Below are positions 45,101-51,348 of a DNA stretch of 51,348 bases, piece by piece. The stretch comes from Phycisphaerales bacterium. Its GTDB lineage: Bacteria; Planctomycetota; Phycisphaerae; Tepidisphaerales; Tepidisphaeraceae. The stretch is taken from assembly GCA_025361735.1 (NCBI GenBank), contig JANYKD010000031.1, positions 1-51,348 of the forward strand. Direction: 5' to 3'. The notes beneath the pieces were generated by a model. The model was given only the letters and a program-made list of their open reading frames with translations, ran no database searches and was not told where the DNA came from. Position numbers and translations under genes: made by a program. The stretch's first letter is position 1. Every line of letters begins with the position of its first letter.

Positions 45101-45322
45101 TTGCCGCACCGGATCGAACGCCATATCGTGCGGCTGCACTGAAGAAACCAGTTGCCGCGAGTAGCTGGACTGAGAGGAAACACACACCGACATCTCAGTC
45201 GCCACACTCAGCAAACACCGCGACTCCAGCCCCTCGATCAACCACGACCGCGCGCCCCGCCAGAATATCCGGAGATCACGCAAGCTCTGTTCCTTTTTGA
45301 TCGATCGATGCCGATGGTTCAT
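42122..45322 (-). CDS. Exported metalloprotease with propeller and Ig-like repeats
   Basis: 1066 residues from MNHRHRSIKKEQSLRDLR with AAGGGG upstream. The planctomycete signal ends GLESRCLLS. Residues about 60-340 form YVTN-like propeller repeats (YLYVAGAPTGLWKVDLAAGT). Five bacterial Ig-like (Big_3_5) modules follow, each with the AGxHxxxAxYxG pattern. The C-terminal about 230 residues are a reprolysin-like zincin with zinc site HEIGHNLGAEHD (HExxHxxGxxHD) and TIDLMVVYTPAARQSAEAD at its start; SYDPGATIPYFANP fits the Met-turn region. Probably secreted or surface-bound; substrate unknown. It converges with the sigma-factor gene with a gap of 78 bases. Confidence 0.88.
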   Translation of the reverse strand: MNHRHRSIKKEQSLRDLRIFWRGARSWLIEGLESRCLLSVATEMSVCVSSQSSYSRQLVSSVQPHDMAFDPVRQQLLLVNDDTVGRYNPATGQLLGSISVPGARGADLTQDAKYLYVAGAPTGLWKVDLAAGTAAEVPVALATDQGRTVDLALLGSNTVITSQEVFGTTHNQERIYQLSINAGTTSEALSCVGQATVARSADFSTVYIASQHDIYRCTESGIVSSPIARGAVRGLSVSRDGALVAISTEGALEIRDASLNTVRTYVVLANAGVLFDAGRDVLYVSDAWTDTLTAYDTRTWRQLARTQAGDGNGTPESYGNIMCMSDDGSALFLNSGSEVRSYDPSLALFSYGAAMWLNADVRDATNGLSVKSGHVDYVDAATGQSLGNVGLYDGATPSGPEKGSLHAGAHTILAQYSGDADHAAATFSVTVRITKVSAELSLVPPADRLTDRQSEMLTAAASSECGLLPHGGKVTFKDGTRILGTAPMDHGTAYFKCPPLAHGMHSFHAEYSGGADFLAAVSPAVTQRVVESSRVTLTTSRPSTVYGQSLTFTATVTPADAGASSTVTLKNESGVLQSLHLNKTGQAVFTVPLMSAGAHTLSAVYSGGGFTLGSTSAGVKQVVSKAASVGTITAPVKTTPWGRKLQVGVAVRSSIPGGPVPVGDIVLYDGRRITGYGRLQNGRAMVTTLGLLSGGAHKVKVVYTGSGNYLSAVAGVMPVTVRPVASTLTLASSADWMPAGGSATLTAKLNTPAGVPVGSGTVTFKEGTKTLGTALVSASKAVLKLGLLSAGLHKITAAFAGTGNCLASKSGAVSQRIVPMSTIDLMVVYTPAARQSAEADHSTIGEWIDAAVQDANTAFANSLIATRLNLVETAEVDYTDSGSFHTDLTRLANPADGYMDNVHALRDQYGADLVSLLVGDGDLGGVGYELSNLYSADNASLGFSVVLAAQASAPTFTLAHEIGHNLGAEHDSDNLTDGVSSPFAYSHGYRFTADGTSLYHDIMSYDPGATIPYFANPRVLFEGVPTGTYEYSDVARVINQTASIVAAYRPHATAAPRARVDEIGIG

Positions 45323-45450
45323 TGCACCCCTTAAGTCGACGCACAAGCATCCCGCCGTCAAACCACAAAATGCACACTAGCGGATTGCATTATTGTAATA
45401 TACGCCATCTTCGGCACCGGAACAACTTTATACCCTTGAACCCGGCGTGG

Positions 45451-45542
45451 CAGTTCTTCCAGGAGAGCGGGCGTCTCCGCCCGCATGAACATGGGCGGCC
45501 GAGGACGGCCGCGCTCCCAGGAGCCGTCTCCCGGAAGAACTG
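45451..45542. repeat. Compound palindrome (REP/BIME-like)
   Basis: Outer arms CAGTTCTTCC (45451-45460) and GGAAGAACTG (45533-45542) pair perfectly and enclose two 7-bp hairpins: GCGGGCG/CGCCCGC (45467-45484) and GCGGCCG/CGGCCGC (45495-45512). Beyond it lie short tandem GAACCCT variants (45556-45590). It occupies most of the gap between 45323 and 45665; the AT-rich segment 45380-45410 upstream may hold the promoter of the metalloprotease gene. Confidence 0.75.
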
Positions 45543-45665
45543 TCGCGCCGTTGAACTCTTGAACCCTCGAACCCTTGAACCCTACCAACTTAACCCCACC
45601 AACTGGCAACCGACAACAGCCATCGTTACCATACGCGCGTCGTTACGGTCCTCTTCGGGTGTTTC

Positions 45666-47858
45666 ATGGCCAGTTCTCGTCCGCCCATCGCCAGACTCGT
45701 CCTCATCGCCATGCCACTGGCGGCCGTGGTCATCGGTGCGCTTTATGCCCTGGACCAATATCAGCGCCGCCACCGCCCACTGCCCATCGCCACGCGCCCG
45801 GCCACGGCTCCCGCGACGCGTGCTGTCGTCGCCACCACCAGGCCAAAGCCGCCCAAGGACTTCATCGACCTCGTTCGTCTCCAGTTTCCCGATCTTCCCA
45901 CCACCCGGCCGCTGGATATCAATCTCGACCTTTCCGACGCCGGCCACGTCGTCATCGAAGATCCCATCTTCATGGACCCATCCGGCACACTCTGGATCAC
46001 GCGCTCGGATGGCCGGACGCCCGAGGAGGTGACCGAGAACCCCGCGGCGGTGAACTTCGTCAACCGTCCCGTCGCCTTCGCCCACTGGTATCGCGACATC
46101 CGCAGCGGGCAGTGGAAGGCATCGCTCATTGTCCCCAGCCGCCGCGGTGATGGCTTTGAACTCATCGACGAAAACGGCCCGCGTATTCTCGGTGTCGGTG
46201 CCGACTACGACTGGGCGCGCGGATTCTCGCTGCAGGATGGCCACCTCGGCGCTCCCACGCGCGATGGCCTGGCGGTCTTCACCATTCCCCACAAGGGTAT
46301 GATCGGCGAATCGCGCAGTCCCGCCTTGCTCGACAAGGATGCCCGGCACGCGCCCGTTGAATACTGCTTCTTCCAGAAATCCCTCATCGCCTGGATACCC
46401 CCGGCCGGAGGGGTCGGGGGGGCCGCCGATCAACCCGGCAGCGCCGGCGCGGTTCGCTGGCTCGATGGGTCGTGGTTGAAACTCTCCGGCGACGACTGGC
46501 CGGCCGGCATCCTCCAGATCATCCCCATGGAAGACAGCGTCATGCTGCTTCTGGCCACATCAGGCAACACCGGCAAGCTCGCGGTTGTTTCCATGGAGAA
46601 GGCGGACATTGCCGAAGAGGCGATGATCCGCCTGATCGTCGAACTTTCCGATGTGGACCCGCAGAAGCGTGAGAAAGCCTACGAGCAGCTCTCGAAGTAT
46701 CGCGCCACGCTCTGGCCGATCGCCGAACGCGTAATGGACGCCGTTCCCCCGGAGGCGCAGGCCAGGCTTAAGTCGTTGCTCAAGGCCAGGATCACGCCAC
46801 TGATGGGCTATTGCGAACCCGTCGGCAACCAGCTCGATTTCGTTGCCCGCTACCCCACGGGCGGCGCGCTCTTCTACTCGGCCAAGGGGGTCATGGTTCC
46901 GCAGGCGGATCGCCCGGCGGTGGCCGTCAGCCCCGCGTGGATCTCGGCCCTGCCCGGCGACGCAATCCGTCTGCTCCAGGGCGAGTTTCTCAAGGACCTG
47001 GATCCAACGAAGCAGACTCTCCGGCCAACGGGCACGGGCACCTGGATCGTCTCCGACGATGTGACCGGCCCGCGCATTCACCTCGGCCGCAGCGCCTGGC
47101 TGAATCTCATGCCCAAGAGCGAGCGGGCGTATTCGGAGTTCATCGGCGTCGATCGCCAGAGCCGTTATCTCTTCCGCAAGCCAGGCACAACCTCGCCCAC
47201 GCTCATCATCGACCCGCGTTTGCCCGACCGCCGCCCGCGTCTGCCCGTCTGGCAGCAGTCCTTCGCCGCCGTCGGCTGGAGCCGCAAGGGGTACGCGGCC
47301 ATCAAACTGGAGCAGAACCACCTCACTTTCGCCACCGGCGAGTGGGAACTGCTTGACGAGAAGACCGATACATTCTTCTCCGACGCCAGGGACATCCCAC
47401 CAGTACCCACAACCCGGCCATCGGAGTTTGGCCGGCCGCTGCTCGCCGACCGCCATGGCAATCTGTACTTCGATGGCAGGCAGAAGCTGGTAATCGTAGA
47501 CAAAACCGGCGGCCAGAGCGAATGGCCTCTCCCCGACCGCGCCACCGGATCGGCCGAGCCGCAACTGGTTGAAACTGAACCCGGCGAGTTCTTCCTTTTC
47601 AACGAACCCGGCCGTCTGCTCCGCCTCCGCCGCACCCCGGCCGGCCAGGAGCTGTTCAAACTCGAAGCGACCTTCTCCCGCAACATCCCCAACGTTTCCA
47701 AACTGACACGAATGTGGGTCGATCCCAAGGGCCGCATCGCTATGGTCTGGGACGAAAAGAATCTCGCCATCGCCTTCCCCCAGGGTTTTATTCCCATGGA
47801 AACCCGCCACCTGATCCCGGCCGACGTGCTCGATCAGATGTCCGAAGACAAGGAGTAA
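45666..47858 (+). CDS. Membrane-anchored protein, uncharacterised
   Basis: 730 residues. One N-terminal transmembrane helix (LVLIAMPLAAVVIGALYAL, about 10-28), then a Thr/Pro/Ala/Arg-rich linker and a large periplasmic part with strand repeats (DPSGTLWITRSDGRTPE, GNLYFDGRQKLVIVDKTGG) that may form a propeller-like fold, and an embedded helical segment (RLIVELSDVDPQKREKAYEQ) near 320-350. I recognise no catalytic motif and no family. It lies beside exported proteins, but nothing more can be said of its job. Confidence 0.7.
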   Translation: MASSRPPIARLVLIAMPLAAVVIGALYALDQYQRRHRPLPIATRPATAPATRAVVATTRPKPPKDFIDLVRLQFPDLPTTRPLDINLDLSDAGHVVIEDPIFMDPSGTLWITRSDGRTPEEVTENPAAVNFVNRPVAFAHWYRDIRSGQWKASLIVPSRRGDGFELIDENGPRILGVGADYDWARGFSLQDGHLGAPTRDGLAVFTIPHKGMIGESRSPALLDKDARHAPVEYCFFQKSLIAWIPPAGGVGGAADQPGSAGAVRWLDGSWLKLSGDDWPAGILQIIPMEDSVMLLLATSGNTGKLAVVSMEKADIAEEAMIRLIVELSDVDPQKREKAYEQLSKYRATLWPIAERVMDAVPPEAQARLKSLLKARITPLMGYCEPVGNQLDFVARYPTGGALFYSAKGVMVPQADRPAVAVSPAWISALPGDAIRLLQGEFLKDLDPTKQTLRPTGTGTWIVSDDVTGPRIHLGRSAWLNLMPKSERAYSEFIGVDRQSRYLFRKPGTTSPTLIIDPRLPDRRPRLPVWQQSFAAVGWSRKGYAAIKLEQNHLTFATGEWELLDEKTDTFFSDARDIPPVPTTRPSEFGRPLLADRHGNLYFDGRQKLVIVDKTGGQSEWPLPDRATGSAEPQLVETEPGEFFLFNEPGRLLRLRRTPAGQELFKLEATFSRNIPNVSKLTRMWVDPKGRIAMVWDEKNLAIAFPQGFIPMETRHLIPADVLDQMSEDKE

Positions 47859-47888
47859 CCACCGCCGGCCGTACTCTTTTGTTGGTGG

Positions 47889-48003
47889 CACGGGCTTCCA
47901 GCCCGTGGCTGCGGTACTCCGCGGCGTAATCACTCCAAAAGGAGTGGTAGGGCTGGCTCGCCGAGTCGGCCGTCAGCTCTGGCTCCCTCTCCTTCCGGGA
48001 GAG
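47889..48003. repeat. Cluster of short hairpins in the 47.86-48.22 kb gap
   Basis: Three perfect hairpins: CACGGGC/GCCCGTG (47889-47907), CACTCC/GGAGTG around AAAA (47931-47946), and CCCTCTCC paired with GGGAGAGGG (47982-48003). The first and last resemble palindromes dispersed widely in bacterial genomes. The rest of the 365-base gap holds the AT-rich region upstream of the next gene. Confidence 0.65.
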
Positions 48004-48223
48004 GGCCGGGGTGAGGGCCGCCTCTCGCTCGTCGGCCGCTGTCACAGTTTCTGGCCGCCCATGAGGCAAACGAGAACCGTGTGCGGCGTATCTGATTGAT
48101 GACATATCTGATTCGCTGGCCAACTGGACATTGGCGCGTCGGCCGCTACTCTACGGACTATCTTGTGCGTTTGTCATTTGACGTTGATTTCATAGGCACA
48201 TTTCTGTGTCCGGGAGGCGTACA

Positions 48224-50951
48224 ATGCGAAGCGGTCGGCGGACAGTCGGGGATCGTTCAATGAATTCCTCCAACAGGCGACGCGAACCCGCGTTACAGTT
48301 GGCAATCCTCGAGTCCCTTGAGCGCCGACAGTTGCTCAGTACGGTACAGGCTCCCTCGGTCTACGCTGAGTCCGAGAACAAGGTCAATATTTCCTGGGGC
48401 ATCCTTGACGACAGCCAGAGCCGGTCGGCCATCGTTGAGCGTTCTGTCGATGGCGTGCACTTTCAAGCCGTCTCACTCGACGGTTCCACTATCCAGTCGC
48501 CCAGCGGCGACGCCCCAGACACCAGTGTCGAGCCGTCCATGAGCTACTTCTACCGCGTCGTCTACAGCCCCGATGCGACTCCGGGAGGAGCCGGCGACCT
48601 GATCTCTGACGTAGCCATTGCGGACACGCCCGGTCAGGGACGTTGGGAAGCGCCGTCGATCTGGACATCCGGCGCAGATCATTGCATCCATGTGCAATGG
48701 AGAGCGGTAGCGTCCTCGTACCGGCTGGAGGTATCCGTCGACTTCGGATTCAGGTTTACGGATGTTGGCGGTGAAGTTGATGCCGATATGAGCAACTGGC
48801 ATGCCAAATGGCGGGCCGAGACCTCGGCAGTCGACATCGGCTGGCCAGATCAGGAGTTTGATTATCGCGTGGTCACGAATCTGGGCGAGATTAGCGACAT
48901 ATCCGACATTGCGACGCCCAGCGAGGATCCCGCCTCATTGCTGCCCGCGCCCGTCATCAGCAACACATCGCCGACCGAGTTGACGCTCAGTTGGAGCCCC
49001 GTGCCGGGAGCCTCATCGTACGTTGTCCAGCGGCGCGACAACGGATTGGCCTACCGGGATGTTTGGGCAGACGGGACCAACTCATGGTCAGATCGGACCT
49101 CCCTCGTTGATGCCGGACTGTCGCCCGGCGCAACATACGATTATCGCATTCTCACGAATCGTGGCCAAACGAGTGTGCGGACTTCCGCTGTCGCGTCTGT
49201 CACTTTGGCCGGAGGTGGGGACTGGCCTGCACCGTGGGAATATAACTTCTCCGGTGTCAAGAACGAGATCACCTGGATCGACATGTCCTCTCCGTATTAC
49301 AGGGTGCAGAGATCGACCAACGGAACTGACTTCGCCGATCTTTGGATCAACAACACCAACATCGTGACGGGGGTGACCTCGCTCATTGATAGCTCCGTCT
49401 GGCCGGGCCAGGCTTACTACTACCGCGTGATAACGGCAGGCGGCTCCGTCAGCACGATGGTGGCCGCGGGCGGTTATGGAACCGAAGCCTGTGCGCCTCC
49501 CCGGCTGAGCGCGACATCCCCGTACAAGGTGAGAATCAATTGGAATGGGCACGCTTCTTCGTACAAACTGCAACGTTCCGGCGACGGCGTCAATTTCGCC
49601 GACGTTTGGATCGGCAACTCCAACATTTTCACGAATCGGACATCATTGATCGATGCGACTGTCTGTCCAGGCCGGACGTACTATTACCGGATCGGCACGA
49701 ACGAACGACTCTTGAGCCCTGTAGTCCAAATCACCACGCCGCCGCCCGATACGAGCGCGCCTGCGCCAGCCTTCGTGGCCGGACATGCGTTCATCATCCA
49801 CGAGAGCGTGTGGGCGGACTCGATCGTCATCAAGAGTGCTGGCACCCAACTGATTGCCATTGTGAACAACACGATGTATCGCTGTCGTTTGCAGGATGCG
49901 GAATTGGTGGTCATCTATGGGGGCGCGGGCAATGATCGCGTTGACGCACGGCTGTCGCCAGTGCCGTGCTTTGTCCGGGGGGAGAAGGGCAACGATACGA
50001 TAATCGGGAGCGCCTTCAATGACACGCTGATCGGCGGCGCTGGCAATGACTTGATCGCCGGTGGCGGGGGCAGCGACATCCTGGCCGGCCAGAACGGCAA
50101 TGAGACGCTCAAGGGTGGAATCGGCAACGATAGCTTGGTCGGTGGTCCGGGGAATGACGGGCTCTTCGGACAGGTTGGGAAGGATCTTCTGGTCGGAAAT
50201 GATGGCAATGATTTTATGTCGGGTGGTTCTGGCGGCGACACGCTTTCGGAGAACAACCCAAGCTTCGCGGATATCTGGATTGCAGGCCGTGGTGTATATC
50301 TTGGCCAGATCGATACCGGAGCGTTGATCTTCGAGCGCGCACATGCTCCATCGTTCGTGCCTGCAGCGGATGGGTCCGACACACTCTCCGGTGGTACGGG
50401 TAATGACACGGTTACCTACGCATATAGGAAACGAGGGCTTGCGATTTCACTTGATGGGACGCCCAACGACGGCGCGCCCGGCGAGCGCGACAACGTGCTG
50501 ATGGATGTGGAGAACATCATCGGAGGCCTGGGCAGTGATCTGATCGTTGCGGACGACAGCAACAACATCCTGAGCGGGGGTCTTCCGGACAATTCCGGTG
50601 ACGTGGGCAATCAAGCCGCGGATTCACCAAAGCAACATAGTGATACCGGCGATGATACGATCTATGGCATGGGGGGGGAAAGACACTCTAAGCGGCGGCG
50701 GCGGTGTCAATATGCTCTTCGGTGGCGATGGCAACGATGTGCTTGATACTGATGGGAACAAGGCCGGCGCTTCTCTGCTGTTCGGCGGCGCTGGTGACGA
50801 CGTCATCTACGCTGCCGGAAACCAGCTCAGTGACGCGATTGATGGCGGCACCGGACATAACACCGCGTATCTGGATGTGCCCGGCCCCGGTGGCCAGATC
50901 TCGGATTGGTATATCAACATCCAGGTTGTTCACGCCACGTCAGGGGAATGA
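48224..50951 (+). pseudogene. Exported protein with FN3-like and hemolysin-type calcium repeats, frameshifted
   Basis: GGGAGG precedes ATG 48224. The planctomycete signal ends ESLERRQLLS. Four to five FN3-like modules follow (LTLSWSPVPGASSYVVQR; NEITWIDMSSPYYRVQRS; VRINWNGHASSYKLQRSGDG), then hemolysin-type calcium-binding (RTX) nonapeptides (IYGGAGNDRVDARL, LIGGAGNDLIAGGGGSD, LKGGIGNDSLVGGPGND). At 50671-50678 a run of eight G shifts the frame: frame 1 ends in a nonsense basic tail at 50746, whereas the other frame continues GKDTLSGGGGVNMLFGGDGN and ends HATSGE at 50951. Seven G would restore a full-length protein of about 908 residues. Confidence 0.8.
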
Positions 50952-51125
50952 GACGGGGAGGGATGAGACGGCGACGCAGCTGGTGTTCTCTTTACTGGGC
51001 CGCTCGCCTCTACAACACCAAGCCGGACAACGCCAGAAATGCGCTGTTTTTCCCAAGAAGAGAACATCCCCGCCAGCCCTGCCAGCAGCAACGCAAAGCC
51101 GGACTGGAATTGATGCTTAATGTAG

Positions 51126-51142
51126 GGTCCGCATTGCGGACC
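51126..51142. repeat. Perfect 7-bp hairpin in the right-end gap
   Basis: GGTCCGC/GCGGACC with loop ATT. In 50952-51348 there is no gene I can support; the hairpin resembles the dispersed palindromes elsewhere in the window. Confidence 0.6.
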
Positions 51143-51348
51143 GCTTCGGCGTCACCACGCTTCTTTCCAGGGACGGCAGAACAGCAGAAGTGTCGGAGTA
51201 CCGACACCATGGGCGAGACGCCAATACTGTCCGAAACGGGTTGTACATGTTATTGTCATGTAGATTTAACTTGCGCTAGCGCGCGGTTTCCGGTATTCCT
51301 CGGATCATGGTGACGCCGGTCCGTGGGCAACTTGGCCCCGACATCCTC

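Noticed and set aside
42122-45322. Beta-propeller metalloprotease as a transposon-borne gene
   Set aside because: No repeats or transposase around it; its signal type matches neighbouring host genes.
45451-45542. CRISPR array
   Set aside because: No regularly spaced identical repeats with unique spacers and no cas genes; the block is a compound palindrome.

Overview
The window is GC-rich chromosomal DNA that looks like a planctomycete, most likely of the class Phycisphaerae. The pointers are four: large exported proteins whose N-termini carry the planctomycete hallmark ending in 'ES.LLS' (GIESRLLLS, GLESRCLLS, ESLERRQLLS); an ECF sigma factor with a long C-terminal extension ending in a PEP-CTERM-like tail; a DUF1580 protein, a family I know only from planctomycetes; and the DUF3300/DUF2950 pair. 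Assignment is from protein features only.

Layout. (1) 1-570: a patchwork of gene fragments (histidine kinase ends, outer-membrane protein C-termini). (2) 611-5636: a plus-strand cell-envelope cluster (DUF3300, DUF2950, lipoprotein, Omp85-like barrel, coiled-coil exported protein). (3) 5643-10574: a phosphorelay (hybrid kinase, Hpt protein, receiver-PP2C phosphatase) in overlapping frames; the phosphatase gene has an in-frame amber codon. (4) About 10.6-27.15 kb: a roughly 16.5 kb accessory element, all genes on the minus strand, abutting the 3' end of a tRNA-Val(GAC) gene and ending in a frameshifted tyrosine integrase. It encodes a primase-helicase, a clamp-loader-like AAA+ protein with a separate RarA-C-like protein, a MoxR-type AAA+ ATPase with a possible VWA-like partner, DUF6573, a ParB-like protein overlapping a TAGT-type glycosyltransferase, and about a dozen small proteins with near-identical ribosome-binding modules. 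Two almost identical sigma70-type promoters, an inverted iteron-like repeat and an 80-bp duplicated cassette are visible. No capsid, tail or terminase genes are present, so it resembles a phage-derived integrative element or satellite. (5) 27.2-32.5 kb: a 5'-truncated FN3 gene convergent with a giant FG-GAP/Ig surface protein. (6) 33-39.5 kb: ordinary genes (LOG family, thyX, rpiA, PQQ-like propeller, GYF protein, fructosamine-kinase-like). (7) 39.6-51 kb: sigma/PEP-CTERM fusion, exported metalloprotease, membrane-anchored unknown, and a frameshifted protein with hemolysin-type calcium-binding repeats. Compound palindromes of REP/BIME type sit in several intergenic gaps.

How the parts may work together (inference): the phosphorelay follows the envelope cluster without a gap and may sense envelope state. 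In the element, one promoter near 19.84 kb would drive the small-gene operon and a second near 15.33 kb the MoxR-to-clamp-loader operon, so both are probably expressed under the same control. Five reading-frame lesions (amber in PP2C; frameshifts in integrase, FN3 and calcium-repeat genes; the left-edge fragments) suggest decay, although two lie in homopolymers (C6, G8) and may be sequencing errors.
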